DNA of 64,000 nucleotides from Nitrospira sp. (GCA_011523385.1 WTGX01000023.1:1-64000), one strand, 5' to 3'; numbered from the stretch's first letter, positions 31,455 through 39,887 are shown. Made by a program: numbers and translations. The notes: generated by a model from the sequence alone, not told the origin.

Positions 31455-32309
31455 ATGGAAAAAGACGCCATGATGCAGGATGTTCCGTTGGGAGGTTTTC
31501 CCGGTGGAGGAGAACATCCGCATTTCCTGATTGCGGGACCCTGCGTCATCGAGAACGAGCAGGTCGTCCTGGACACGGCGTTTCAGGTGGCCGAGATCGC
31601 CCAATCAGCCGGATTTCCCTATCTCTTCAAATCATCCTATGATAAAGCGAACCGCAGTTCCATCAATTCATACCGGGGACCCGGGATTCAGGAAGGCCTG
31701 GCCATCCTCCAAAAAGTGAAGGAACAGGTTCAAGTCCCCGTTTTGACGGACGTTCATAGTGTTGAAGAAGTCCGGCAAGCCGCGCAGGTCGTGGACGTGG
31801 TTCAGATTCCTGCGTTTCTGTGCAGGCAGACCGACCTGTTGGCAGCGGCGGCGCAAACAGGTAAAACCGTCAACGTCAAGAAAGGGCAATTTCTTTCTCC
31901 CTGGGATATGAGTAACGTCGTCAAAAAATTGGAAGAAAGCGGGACTCGCCGAATCGTCCTCACTGAAAGAGGGTTCTCGTTCGGCTATAATAATCTGGCG
32001 GTGGACATGCGTGCCCTTCCGGTCCTGAAGGGGTTGGGCTATCCCGTGGTCTTCGACGTCACGCATAGTGTGCAACTACCAGGAGGCGGGGGAACGCACT
32101 CATCCGGCCAGCGCGAATTTATTGCCCCCTTGGCTCGTGCCGCGGCGGCAGCCGGCTGTGATGGGTTTTTCATGGAAGTCCATCCGAATCCGGATTGCGC
32201 TCTCTCTGACGGGGCAACGATGGTCCCACTCAATAAACTAAAAGTTTTACTTGAAGAATTACAGCGGATTTGTCAGGTGGCAGGAAAGGGCTCAGGCCTC
32301 ACACTCTAA
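31455..32309 (+). CDS. kdsA: 3-deoxy-8-phosphooctulonate synthase
   Basis: KdsA condenses phosphoenolpyruvate with arabinose 5-phosphate to Kdo 8-phosphate. The ATG at 31455 is chosen since AAGGG lies upstream and the product has 284 residues, near the family size; an upstream GTG at 31395 would add 20 unlikely residues. Family features include FLIAGPCVIENEQ, FKSSYDKANRSSINSYRGPG, the substrate loop DIWQIPAFLCRQTDL-type segment (here VVQIPAFLCRQTDL), KKGQFLSPWDM, and FDVTHSVQLPGG. The Cys in AGPCVIE suggests the metal-dependent class. Confidence 0.95.
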   Translation: MEKDAMMQDVPLGGFPGGGEHPHFLIAGPCVIENEQVVLDTAFQVAEIAQSAGFPYLFKSSYDKANRSSINSYRGPGIQEGLAILQKVKEQVQVPVLTDVHSVEEVRQAAQVVDVVQIPAFLCRQTDLLAAAAQTGKTVNVKKGQFLSPWDMSNVVKKLEESGTRRIVLTERGFSFGYNNLAVDMRALPVLKGLGYPVVFDVTHSVQLPGGGGTHSSGQREFIAPLARAAAAAGCDGFFMEVHPNPDCALSDGATMVPLNKLKVLLEELQRICQVAGKGSGLTL

Positions 32310-32311
32310 CC

Positions 32312-32938
32312 ATGTCACCAGTTCACGTCGCCAAAGCCCAACCGAAATCCGTCCCTGTAAACGACCGGACCGAGCGTACATTCAACCTGCCGAATGCGCT
32401 CACATTTTTACGAATCTTATTGGTACCTGTCTATATAGGTCTCTTTTCAACACCCACGGCCGTACGGTCCACGTGGGCTGCGGCGATCTTCGGCTTAGCA
32501 GCTCTGACGGACTGGCTGGACGGATATATTGCGCGACGACGCGGGCAAGTCACCAAAATTGGCAGGCTGTTCGACCCTATAGCTGATAAGTTTCTGGTGA
32601 TTTCCGGGCTGGTGTTACTCGTGCAATTTCAACGAATTGCAGCCTGGCTCGCTATTGCGCTGATTGTACGGGACTTGGCCGTGACTGGAATCCGATTTGT
32701 TTCAGCAAGTCGAGGCATTATCATTGCGGCGGGGACATTGGGGAAATATAAAGTTGTACTCCAAATTATTGCGATCATCATTTTGACGCTTGAAGGAGCG
32801 GTTTCCTTTTCCTTCCTGAACATGCATTTGCTGGGAACCGTGACCCTCTACGTGGCATTACTCTTTTCCCTGGTCTCCGCCGGACAATACCTTCTTGAAG
32901 CATGGAATGAGTTTTCCCAAAAAGGGTGCAACTCATAA
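32312..32938 (+). CDS. pgsA: Phosphatidylglycerophosphate synthase
   Basis: PgsA makes phosphatidylglycerol phosphate from CDP-diacylglycerol and glycerol 3-phosphate in the inner membrane. The CDP-alcohol phosphotransferase motif is complete: DGYIARRRGQVTKIGRLFDP followed by IADK, matching DG-x2-AR-x8-G-x3-D-x3-D. Five or so hydrophobic segments follow. The ATG at 32312, two bases after the kdsA stop, gives 208 residues; a longer frame starts inside kdsA. The stop lies just before or overlaps plsY, depending on its start. Two phospholipid genes in a row support the call. Confidence 0.93.
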   Translation: MSPVHVAKAQPKSVPVNDRTERTFNLPNALTFLRILLVPVYIGLFSTPTAVRSTWAAAIFGLAALTDWLDGYIARRRGQVTKIGRLFDPIADKFLVISGLVLLVQFQRIAAWLAIALIVRDLAVTGIRFVSASRGIIIAAGTLGKYKVVLQIIAIIILTLEGAVSFSFLNMHLLGTVTLYVALLFSLVSAGQYLLEAWNEFSQKGCNS

Positions 32939-32952
32939 CGGCGTTGCAAGCC

Positions 32953-33555
32953 ATGTCTCCTGAAATCCTCGGGCTGTTTTTCTGCTTCGGAGCCTATGTG
33001 CTCGGTTCGATTCCTTTTGGGTTGGTTTTTTCGCATCTTCTGGGAGCACCGGACCCGAGACAGGCAGGGAGCGGAAACATCGGCTTCACAAACGTCATAC
33101 GGGTATGCGGGAAAAAGGTTGGATTCCTCACTTTGGCCGGGGACTTGGGAAAGGGGTGGCTGGTGGGGTGGCTCGCGGGATTGGAATTTCTCCCGACCCT
33201 GTGGGCCTTACTGGCCGTGCTCTCTGTCGTCCTGGGACATCTCTTTCCCATTTTTTTAAAACTTCATGGCGGTAAAGGTGTCGCGACCGGGTTGGGAGGA
33301 ATTTTGGGGATTCACTTTCCCATGGGCCTTGTTCTCGTTGCAATTTGGGTCGGAACCGTCGGAATTTGGAGATATTCTTCGGGTGGCGCGCTCATGGCGT
33401 TCGGGGCATTGCCGGTGGTAAGCTGGTTCATGACGGTTGATCTGCAATTTACGCTTTTCAGCCTTGTCGTCAGTATCCTCGTCATCGGCAAACATAAGGG
33501 GAATATCGTCCGTTTGCTGAATGGAACCGAACCCTCAATAGATCGCTCCTCATGA
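32953..33555 (+). CDS. plsY: Acyl-phosphate:glycerol-3-phosphate acyltransferase
   Basis: PlsY moves an acyl group from acyl phosphate to glycerol 3-phosphate, the first step of phospholipid synthesis, in the inner membrane. The three PlsY motifs are present: GSIPFGLVFS with GSGNIGFTNVIRVCGKKVG, the loop LGHLFPIFLKLHGGKGVATGLG, and GKHKGNIVRLLNGTEP near the end. Several transmembrane helices span it. ATG 32953 gives 200 residues; a GTG at 32926 overlapping pgsA would add nine and cannot be excluded. It ends the lepA-to-plsY run. Confidence 0.93.
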   Translation: MSPEILGLFFCFGAYVLGSIPFGLVFSHLLGAPDPRQAGSGNIGFTNVIRVCGKKVGFLTLAGDLGKGWLVGWLAGLEFLPTLWALLAVLSVVLGHLFPIFLKLHGGKGVATGLGGILGIHFPMGLVLVAIWVGTVGIWRYSSGGALMAFGALPVVSWFMTVDLQFTLFSLVVSILVIGKHKGNIVRLLNGTEPSIDRSS

Positions 33556-33581
33556 ACAATTTAAATTTGACATAATACTTC

Positions 33582-33638
33582 TTATCCGACATTAACCAAA
33601 AGCTGGACGAGCACAACCGAGGTATCGACGTAGATCAC
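33582..33638 (-). pseudogene. Remnant of a VapC-like PIN toxin N-terminus
   Basis: On the minus strand, GTG at 33638 opens a 18-codon frame reading VIYVDTSVVLVQLLVNVG before a TAA. YVDTSVVL is the typical first strand of PIN-domain toxins, where the Asp is a metal ligand. Just upstream the bases CGGTGATC give a TGA in another frame overlapping this GTG, which is how antitoxin stop and VapC start often overlap. The rest of the toxin is gone. The reading is short, so I rate it moderate. Confidence 0.5.
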
Positions 33639-33782
33639 CGTTCGCTTGTCACCATCTTAGCCGACTGTTGAGCATTCTTATATCAACTGATCTCATGGAC
33701 AATCGGGTATCAACTGGAAGCTACTTTGTCAAGCTTGCTGTCCACTTGGCCCGCTATCATTCCGAAAGCGAGAAATCTTGAC

Positions 33783-33808
33783 GTCGGATTAAGCTGCGCT
33801 AATCCGAC
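33783..33808. repeat. GTCGGATTA palindrome
   Basis: GTCGGATTA (33783-33791) and TAATCCGAC (33800-33808) are perfect inverted arms around AGCTGCGC. A second copy is at 34429-34454 with loop CGCTTCGC, and a diverged copy near 23109. A half-site TCCGACATTAAC lies at 33585. It is a REP-like intergenic palindrome; here it flanks the two small coiled-coil membrane genes. Confidence 0.85.
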
Positions 33809-33868
33809 ATGTCATTGCCTCGGCTGCTTCTTGACGAATGCGTGGACGTCAGTTAGTCTGTTTACATC

Positions 33869-34069
33869 ATGGCTGTCATGCTTTCAAAGACCTATCAGGC
33901 CTTGAAGGCTGCTGGCGTCTCTGATGAACAGGCACGGGACGCGGCGGAAGAAATCGCGGGGCTTGATTCCCGGCTTATTCGCCTAGAAATCAAAGTCAAC
34001 CTTGTGTTAGGCGGAGTCGGTCTACTCTTGCCGGGTGTGCTTACCCTCATCATCAAGGCGTTTCTCTAG
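33869..34069 (+). CDS. Small coiled-coil membrane protein
   Basis: The 66-residue product has an N-terminal helix resembling DUF1640-type proteins (MLSKTYQALKAAGVSDEQARDAAEEIAGLDSRLIRLE) and a single C-terminal transmembrane segment (LVLGGVGLLLPGVLTLIIKAFL). It is short but has the same plan as the protein encoded at 34152-34418: xTLKxLxxAGVxxxQAxA, a heptad-rich part, then a membrane tail. The two may be relatives. Function unknown; such genes are often found near mobile or toxin-antitoxin genes. Confidence 0.6.
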   Translation: MAVMLSKTYQALKAAGVSDEQARDAAEEIAGLDSRLIRLEIKVNLVLGGVGLLLPGVLTLIIKAFL

Positions 34070-34087
34070 TCCTTCCAAGCCCTTTTG

Positions 34088-34129
34088 GGCGTGGTGCTCC
34101 ATGAAGATGGCTATATCATAATATCATAG
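34088..34129 (+). pseudogene. Small fragment of a degQ/htrA-like gene
   Basis: Bases 34088-34117 encode GVVLHEDGYI and match 34762-34791 inside the intact protease gene (GVVIHEDGYI) at 28 of 30 bases by eye. After this the frame runs into IIS and a TAG at 34127-34129. No gene reads through here. It appears to be a short leftover of a second Do-like protease copy, or a small duplication of the nearby gene. Confidence 0.6.
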
Positions 34130-34151
34130 AGGTTCCCAAGGTGACAGCATC

Positions 34152-34418
34152 ATGGTTTTCGATACCTTGAAATCCGTTGAGGAATTGCAAGAAGCCGGGA
34201 TTCCGGAGAGCCAGGCCAAAGCACAAGTTCGGGTCTTTCAACAGATCATCGAATCCGACCTCGTCACTAAACGCGACATGAAAGAGCTGGAACAAAAGCT
34301 GCAGCAAGAAATGCGAGAATTGGAATACCGTCTCACCATCAAGACCGGGTTAATGGTGGTCGCATCGACTGGGGTGATTTTAGGGACCATTCAATATCTG
34401 CTCCTTCCTTCCCCTTGA
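34152..34418 (+). CDS. DUF1640-like coiled-coil membrane protein
   Basis: The 88-residue protein has the family plan: MVFDTLKSVEELQEAGIPESQAKAQVRVFQQII, then the marker LVTKRDMKELEQKLQQEMRELEYRLTIK with heptad spacing, and one C-terminal transmembrane helix (TGLMVVASTGVILGTIQYLLL). Proteins like this are widespread, resemble the mitochondrial MCUR1/CCDC90 coiled-coil family in outline, and have no established bacterial function. It may form membrane-bound oligomers. It lies between REP-like palindromes and 61 bases before the protease gene. Confidence 0.7.
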   Translation: MVFDTLKSVEELQEAGIPESQAKAQVRVFQQIIESDLVTKRDMKELEQKLQQEMRELEYRLTIKTGLMVVASTGVILGTIQYLLLPSP

Positions 34419-34428
34419 TTCTGATTCT

Positions 34429-34454
34429 GTCGGATTACGCTTCGCTAATCCGAC
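34429..34454. repeat. GTCGGATTA palindrome, second copy
   Basis: GTCGGATTA (34429-34437) and TAATCCGAC (34446-34454) flank CGCTTCGC. Same repeat as at 33783-33808. It lies 25 bases before the degQ start. Confidence 0.85.
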
Positions 34455-34479
34455 CTACCCCAACCTATAAGAGAAGTTC

Positions 34480-35877
34480 GTGAAAGAGCAACTCTTCTCC
34501 TCGCCAACCATGCCTTTCTTTTGGATTCCATACTGTCTTCCGATCATTGCAACCGCGGTCTTTGTTGTTTCTGCCCCGGCCTTTGCCTCTGCTCCTCTGG
34601 AATCCAAAGGGCTTCAGCTTCTGGAAGAGATTCAGGAGGCTATTTCGCATTTGGCCGAAGAGGTCACACCGACTGTCGTTGGCGTATCCGCGATCCGGCA
34701 GCTTTCCCAACCCGGAAAAATGCCACGTCAGGGACGATTCAAGGACCCCAGGGCCGGTTCGGGTGTGGTGATCCATGAAGATGGCTATATCGTGACCAAC
34801 AACCACGTCATCAATAACGGTGTGGAAGCCGAAGTCCATTTTTCCGATCAATCGACCCTTGTCGCGGAAATCGTGGCGAAGGACCCCGACACCGACCTGG
34901 CGCTTCTGAAGGTCGAGACGGATCGCAAACTCCCGAGTGCCACGTTCGGGGATTCAAGCGCGGTCAAAGTCGGACAATGGGTCCTGGCCGTGGGTAATCC
35001 GTTCGGGTTGGATCGAACCGTCACCTTGGGAGTCGTGAGCGGGATCGGCCGGGAAAACATGAACCTGTCCCGGTATGAAAACTTCATTCAAACCGATGCG
35101 TCCATCAATCCGGGCAATTCCGGCGGGCCGCTCTTTAATTTGCGAGGCGAGGTCATCGGAATCAATACGGCCATTATCAATTTCGCGCAAGGCATCGGCT
35201 TTGCGATCCCGTCCAACATGGCGAACCGTATTATCGAGCAACTCAAAACGGGCGGCAAAGTGGTTCGGGGATGGCTCGGGGTCGGGATTCAGCCGTTGAC
35301 GCCCCAACTCGCTGAGAAATTCGGCGTCCCCGACGGCAAAGGCGTGCTGGTCAATGAAGTGTTTGCCGACAATCCGGCGGATCAGGCAGGTCTGAAATCC
35401 GGGGACATCATTACGCGAATCGGAAATGAACGCCTGGAATCTCCCAACCAGTTATCCCGGGTCGTCGCGGGTTTTTCTCCCGGTGAAATAGTATTGGTCC
35501 AAGTCATCCGGGATGGGGTGTCGCTGGAACTCCCAGTATTGCTGGGAGTGAAGAAGGAGAAACCAGTCGTGGTCTCATTGCCCCCGACCGCCGCGGAAGT
35601 CGATTTGGGAATCGACGTGTCTCCCATTACCGAGGAGTTGGCCGAACAGTTTTCACTCGACCAAACAACGGGTATCCTGGTGGTTCGAGTCGTTCAGGGT
35701 AGCGCGGCATATGCGGAGGGCTTGCGAAAAGGAGATATTATTCAGGAGGTCAATCGGGTCGAAGTGCCGACCATGAGGGAATTTCGCCGCCTTCTCGAGC
35801 AGGTTCAGCCCAGCGAGACGATCCTTCTTCGAATTCTTCGCGAATCGAAAGCGTTTTTTGTCGTATTGAAACCGTAG
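34480..35877 (+). CDS. Do-like periplasmic serine protease
   Basis: This is a DegP/DegQ family protease and chaperone. From the GTG at 34480 it has 465 residues; an ATG at 34510 would drop ten. A signal peptide ends near AFASAPL. The trypsin-like triad is complete: His in VTNNHVINNG (about 108), Asp in DTDLALLKVE (about 138), Ser in NPGNSGGPLFN (about 212). Two PDZ domains follow (about 260-350 and 370-460); the first has GWLGVGIQPLTPQLAEKFG. The Q-linker loop LA is short, nearer to DegQ/DegS than to DegP. It should handle misfolded envelope proteins. It converges with the EF-G-like gene. Confidence 0.92.
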   Translation: MKEQLFSSPTMPFFWIPYCLPIIATAVFVVSAPAFASAPLESKGLQLLEEIQEAISHLAEEVTPTVVGVSAIRQLSQPGKMPRQGRFKDPRAGSGVVIHEDGYIVTNNHVINNGVEAEVHFSDQSTLVAEIVAKDPDTDLALLKVETDRKLPSATFGDSSAVKVGQWVLAVGNPFGLDRTVTLGVVSGIGRENMNLSRYENFIQTDASINPGNSGGPLFNLRGEVIGINTAIINFAQGIGFAIPSNMANRIIEQLKTGGKVVRGWLGVGIQPLTPQLAEKFGVPDGKGVLVNEVFADNPADQAGLKSGDIITRIGNERLESPNQLSRVVAGFSPGEIVLVQVIRDGVSLELPVLLGVKKEKPVVVSLPPTAAEVDLGIDVSPITEELAEQFSLDQTTGILVVRVVQGSAAYAEGLRKGDIIQEVNRVEVPTMREFRRLLEQVQPSETILLRILRESKAFFVVLKP

Positions 35878-35901
35878 CCGGGCTGCCCATCACTCTCACC
35901 T

Positions 35902-35930
35902 TAATCCTCTCCCATCAAGAGAGAGGATTA
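35902..35930. terminator. Bidirectional terminator hairpin candidate
   Basis: TAATCCTCTC (35902-35911) and GAGAGGATTA (35921-35930) are perfect 10-bp arms around a nine-base loop, located in the 57 bases between two convergent genes. There is no long T run on either side, so termination strength is uncertain; it may belong to the CTCTCCC/GGGAGAG hairpin class also seen at 54287-54309. Confidence 0.6.
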
Positions 35931-35934
35931 TCTA

Positions 35935-38025
35935 CTAGGATGAAGCGGCGGCCTTTTCGGACTTGTGTTCCTCGACGACCTTGTTGACGACTTCGCGAGG
36001 CGCCTGTTCGTAGCCGGAAAATTCCATGGCATAGGAGCCTTTTCCCGCGGTGATGGAGGTTAGGACCGGGGCATATTTCAGAATTTCCACCAACGGAACC
36101 ATGGCTTTTACGATTTGATTATGCCCCTTGGCATCCATGCCCAGAATACGACCGCGCCGGCTGTTCAAATCGCCGATAACGGCACCCACCATGTCATCCG
36201 GCGCCGTGACTTCCACGACCATGATCGGTTCGAGGAGAATGGGCTGTGCCGATTCCATGGCTTTTTTGAATCCCATCGAAGCCGCGACCTTGAAGGCCAT
36301 TTCCGATGAGTCCACGGGATGATGGGACCCGTCATAGACCGTCACTTGCACGTCCACGACCGGGTAGCCGGCGAGAATGCCCTCGTGCATGGCTTCGACC
36401 ACGCCTTTTTCCACTGCAGGGATGAAGTTGCGGGGGATCACGCCGCCGACGATTTTGTTGAGAAACTCGAATCCACCGTTGCGCGGCAACGGGTCAAGCT
36501 GAAGCCAGCAGTCGCCGTATTGCCCGTGGCCGCCGGTTTGTTTTTTGTATTTTCCCTGGGACTGGGCCATTTTTTGAATGGTCTCACGATAGGCGACTTT
36601 CGGCGTGTGCAGGTTGACGTCCACGCCGTATTTGCGCCGGAGTTTTTCCAAGGTCAACTCGATATGGGTCTGTCCGACGCCGCTCAACAACATCTCCTTG
36701 GTCTCGTCGTTTCGGATGAATTCCAATGACGCGTCTTCTTCGACCAGTTTGTGGAGCCCCAGGCTCACCTTGTCGATGTCACCCTTTGATTTCGGCTCAA
36801 GCGCAAAGGACATGACGGGCCGGCGCAGTTGCATCGGGGGAAAGACGATGGGTGCTTTGTCCGTGCAAATCGTCTCGCCCGTTTGCGTATCCTTGAGCTT
36901 TCCCATGACCACAATTTCACCCGCGGTCGCCTGTTGGGTCTGCGTACTTTTCTTCCCTTGCAAATAATACAGGTGCCCTCCTTTTTCTTTCACGTTTCTC
37001 ACGGGATTGAAAAAGGTCGAATCGGCTTCGAGCACGCCCGAACAGACCTTGAGATACGTGAGCCGGCCCATGAAGGGATCGATGGTGGTCTTGAACACGT
37101 AACCGGAAAACGGCTCCTCCGCGTTCATGGGCCGCACGACTTCTTCACTCGTTTGGGGATGAGATCCGGTCAACGGAAAGGCTTTGGCTCTCTCTTCAGG
37201 AGAAGGCAGGCATTGAATGATGGCATCGTGCAGCACCGTGGTACCGAGGTTCAGGACTGCCGAACCGCACACCACCGGGATGCATTGACGGGTTTTCGTG
37301 CTCAGGACCAACCCTTGCAGAACTTCCTCTTGCGTCAGATCACCGTCGTCCAGGTATTTCTCCACCAACTCGTCGTTGGTCTCGGCCACGGTTTCCACCA
37401 ATTGTTTCCGAAGCTCGGCTGCCTTTTCTTTCAGGTCTTCCGGGATGTCTTCTTCCTGCACCTTGTGACTGTTGGGTACGGGGATCACGGCCTTTTGTGT
37501 CACCAGATCCACCACGCCTCGAAGATTCGCCTCCTCCCCGATTGGAAAGGCAATCGGCACGCATTTGGCCTCGAGCGCTTTCTGAATCTCCTTCAACACG
37601 GATTCGAAATTCGCCCGCTCCTTATCCAGTTCGTTGATAAATACCAGGCAGGGCAACTCACGCGTTTGAATATAGTCCCAGACCCGATCCAATTCCGAAC
37701 GTATGCCCGAAGTACCGACGACCAACACCGCGCCGTCCGCCACGTGGATCGTATTCTTGGTATCGGCGAAGAAATCCAGTGAACCCGGCGTGTCGAGCAG
37801 ATTCAGGAAGGTTCCCTTGTGCTCATACTGAAGCAGGGCCGTACTCATGGAATGATGGTGTTGAATTTCTTCCGCTTCGAAATCGGCCACGGTGTTTCCG
37901 TTCGTGGTGGCCCCCATCGAGGAGGTCACTCCGGCGGAAAACAGCAGGGCTTCGACGAGAGAGGTCTTTCCGGCACCGACATACGACGTGACAGCAACGT
38001 TACGAATGGAAGAAGAATGTGTCAT
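35935..38025 (-). CDS. Elongation factor G-like GTPase (EF-G2 type)
   Basis: This 696-residue protein has the five-domain layout of EF-G but a changed GTPase site, as in the EF-G2-like group. The P-loop reads SYVGAGKTSLVEALLF (canonical GHVDxGKTT); G3 is LLDTPGSLDF; the NKxD base-recognition motif reads FINELDKE. Domain IV carries GKYKKQTGGHGQYGDCWLQLDP and domain V the REVVNKV end. The ATG 38025 is preceded by AAGGGGGTG; a GTG two codons upstream is less likely. Such paralogues bind ribosomes but may not replace EF-G in translocation; main fusA is not in this window. Role inferred only. Confidence 0.88.
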   Translation of the reverse strand: MTHSSSIRNVAVTSYVGAGKTSLVEALLFSAGVTSSMGATTNGNTVADFEAEEIQHHHSMSTALLQYEHKGTFLNLLDTPGSLDFFADTKNTIHVADGAVLVVGTSGIRSELDRVWDYIQTRELPCLVFINELDKERANFESVLKEIQKALEAKCVPIAFPIGEEANLRGVVDLVTQKAVIPVPNSHKVQEEDIPEDLKEKAAELRKQLVETVAETNDELVEKYLDDGDLTQEEVLQGLVLSTKTRQCIPVVCGSAVLNLGTTVLHDAIIQCLPSPEERAKAFPLTGSHPQTSEEVVRPMNAEEPFSGYVFKTTIDPFMGRLTYLKVCSGVLEADSTFFNPVRNVKEKGGHLYYLQGKKSTQTQQATAGEIVVMGKLKDTQTGETICTDKAPIVFPPMQLRRPVMSFALEPKSKGDIDKVSLGLHKLVEEDASLEFIRNDETKEMLLSGVGQTHIELTLEKLRRKYGVDVNLHTPKVAYRETIQKMAQSQGKYKKQTGGHGQYGDCWLQLDPLPRNGGFEFLNKIVGGVIPRNFIPAVEKGVVEAMHEGILAGYPVVDVQVTVYDGSHHPVDSSEMAFKVAASMGFKKAMESAQPILLEPIMVVEVTAPDDMVGAVIGDLNSRRGRILGMDAKGHNQIVKAMVPLVEILKYAPVLTSITAGKGSYAMEFSGYEQAPREVVNKVVEEHKSEKAAASS

Positions 38026-38031
38026 GCGCAC

Positions 38032-38464
38032 CCCCTTATATGAATTGGGCCATTCTAGGCTTGGCTAAATTGGGGTGTCAATGAAATGCAGGATGGAGGG
38101 CGAATGGATAGGTTGACGGATTCCCTTCGCCTCCACGCTCCCGTTCGTTCTGAGCCTGTCCTGAGCCCAGTCGAAAGGCGTAGCGACAGCGAAGTCGAAG
38201 AACGCTCAGGACAGGCGTTGACAGAATGCGGAAACAAGCCACACCATGTTTGTTATTCTGAGCTTGTCCTGCTTGTCCTGAGCGAAGCAAAGGAACCAAG
38301 CGAGGAATCTCCTTGCTGTCATCCCCGACCCGATCGGGGATCCAGGGTTTTTCTTAATGAAGAAAAAAACACTGGATTCCCGCGTGCGCGGGAATGACAA
38401 TTGAGGCTTATTGGGGATCAACGAACAGCCGTCGTAACGCGCTCCCTTCAGTCAAGGACTTCTC
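38032..38464. repeat. Repeat-filled intergenic region
   Basis: This gap of about 430 bases holds no gene. At 38145-38225 it has several CTGAGC/GCTCAGGACAGGCGTTGAC motifs in opposite orientations, related to 4022-4055. At 38255-38300 there is ATTCTGAGCTTGTCCTG with GTCCTGAGCGAAGC. A doublet palindrome follows at 38317-38399. The stack suggests nested insertion of short repeats at one place. The promoter of the EF-G-like gene must lie at its left end. Confidence 0.75.
38317..38399. repeat. Doublet palindromic repeat, copy 4
   Basis: TGTCATCCCCGACC-CGATCGGGGATCC at the left faces GGATTCCCGCGTGCGCGGGAATGACA at the right, with a spacer that forms its own hairpin (TTTTTCTT-AATG-AAGAAAAA). At 83 bases it is shorter than the 99-base copies at 12974 and 15101, but ends and order are the same. 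Confidence 0.9.
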
Positions 38465-38836
38465 ATGAACAATGCCGGAAGCCTGATGCCTCGCCTGATG
38501 GCAACTCTGTGTTTGGGACTTTTCGCCAGCGCCGTGGCCTTCGATGCTCTGCAACCCGAAAAAGTATTTACCTCTGACCTTCATCAGTCATTCTGGTACG
38601 GTTTTCAATTCGGATTTCCAGTGCTCGTGGGCGGAGTCTGTCTGACCGGAACGCGGTGGGCTGCCATGGTTGGGGTGATGTACGGAACGATCGGCATGGC
38701 CTTGGACATTGCCACGTTCGTACAGAGCATGACTTCCGGAACGGATTCCCCGCACTTTGTCGGCCTGATCCTGTTGACCGCCCTGTTCAATTTTCTGCTC
38801 ATTGTGATCGGCGGACGACAGGCGTTGACCGTCTGA
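38465..38836 (+). CDS. Hypothetical membrane protein
   Basis: I recognise no family. The 123-residue protein has four probable transmembrane helices: about 8-27, 45-62, 67-86 and 98-118, with a short polar loop (DALQPEKVFTSDLHQS) after the first. The ATG has AAGGA seven bases upstream. It stands alone on the plus strand between repeats and a minus-strand methyltransferase gene whose stop is six bases away. Its function is unknown. Confidence 0.65.
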   Translation: MNNAGSLMPRLMATLCLGLFASAVAFDALQPEKVFTSDLHQSFWYGFQFGFPVLVGGVCLTGTRWAAMVGVMYGTIGMALDIATFVQSMTSGTDSPHFVGLILLTALFNFLLIVIGGRQALTV

Positions 38837-38842
38837 CTGTGT

Positions 38843-39853
38843 CTATACCCTCCCCTCGACGATGACACCGTCCCAATCGCCGGTTCCTTTTTTTAATTGA
38901 AGGCACCGGGTCTTCTTGAGTCCGGTGGTTTTGAGCCACTGTTGGACGTCTTGGGCGCTGTAGGTATTGCCCGTGGGAGTGAACAAGAGCATCGTGACCG
39001 CAAACAGGTTGGTTTCCAGGGCGTCGCAGCCGGGTCTGTTCATGAGAAACGTGTCCTGAATCAGAATGCGTCCGCCGGGGTTGAGCGCGCGTTTGAGTTT
39101 TTTGAACAGGGTTTTGTTTTCCGCCGGTGAAAAAATGTGGAGTACGTTCGACACCCACATCACGTCGAATTTCCCGGGGACCGAATTGTCAAACAGATCG
39201 CCCGGGTAATAGGACAGTCGTTTGCCGTGTCGTAAGGGTTTGGCGATTTCTTGGGCGACTTCAAGGGCCGGCTGGCGATCCCAGATACCTGCACGCAACG
39301 TGGAATTGTGCTTCAGGAATTCCAAGGCATACGTGCCGGGTCCTCCCCCCACGTCCAACAGCGTTTGTGCGTTGTTCAAATCGAGTTGTGCAGCCACTTG
39401 CTTGGCTGGTCTTATAGAACGCTGATGCATTGCCCAAGTGAAGGATCGACGGTAGTCCGGGTCGTCTGGTCCATCGTCTTCAATCGGTTTACCCGTTCGA
39501 ACGGAATCGGTGAGATGCGCCCAATCTTCCCACTGGCGATGAACCAGATCCAAATAGGCCCCTTGGTAAGCGGGACTGTTCCGGTTCAGATACGTGCGGC
39601 CGAGTTTCTCTACGCCATAGGACGCTCCTCGTCGTTTGAGCAAGCCCGTGGTTTCCAGGTTACGCAGGATGATCTCGACTCCCCGCTCACTGGCCGTCAG
39701 CCTCCCGGCCAAGGCCTTGGGTGTCCAGAATCGTTGTCCCATATGGGTGAAGATGTCCAGATCAAGTGCCGTGGCAAGCACACGTGACAAGCGAAAATTA
39801 TAGACGACGTCACGAAAGTCATCCATGGTCCGAACGGGAAGTTGCGCATCCAT
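38843..39853 (-). CDS. O-methyltransferase, family 2 (COMT-like)
   Basis: The 336-residue enzyme has the two-domain plan of plant COMT and bacterial antibiotic O-methyltransferases: an N-terminal winged-helix dimerisation domain (residues 10-95; VVYNFRLSRVLATALDLDIFTHMG, then RGVEIILRNLETTGLLKR) and a SAM-binding Rossmann domain with LLDVGGGPGTYALEFLKHN at about 165, DLFDNSVPGKFDVMWVSNVLHIFS at about 220-240, and LNPGGRILIQDTFL at about 262. The ATG 39853 has AAAAGGA six bases upstream and is preferred over two nearby upstream starts. The substrate is not known; it could act on a quinone-like or secondary metabolite. Confidence 0.82.
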   Translation of the reverse strand: MDAQLPVRTMDDFRDVVYNFRLSRVLATALDLDIFTHMGQRFWTPKALAGRLTASERGVEIILRNLETTGLLKRRGASYGVEKLGRTYLNRNSPAYQGAYLDLVHRQWEDWAHLTDSVRTGKPIEDDGPDDPDYRRSFTWAMHQRSIRPAKQVAAQLDLNNAQTLLDVGGGPGTYALEFLKHNSTLRAGIWDRQPALEVAQEIAKPLRHGKRLSYYPGDLFDNSVPGKFDVMWVSNVLHIFSPAENKTLFKKLKRALNPGGRILIQDTFLMNRPGCDALETNLFAVTMLLFTPTGNTYSAQDVQQWLKTTGLKKTRCLQLKKGTGDWDGVIVEGRV

Positions 39854-39887
39854 AAGCATTCCTTTTGAGGTTGAGGAGAGAGAGACG

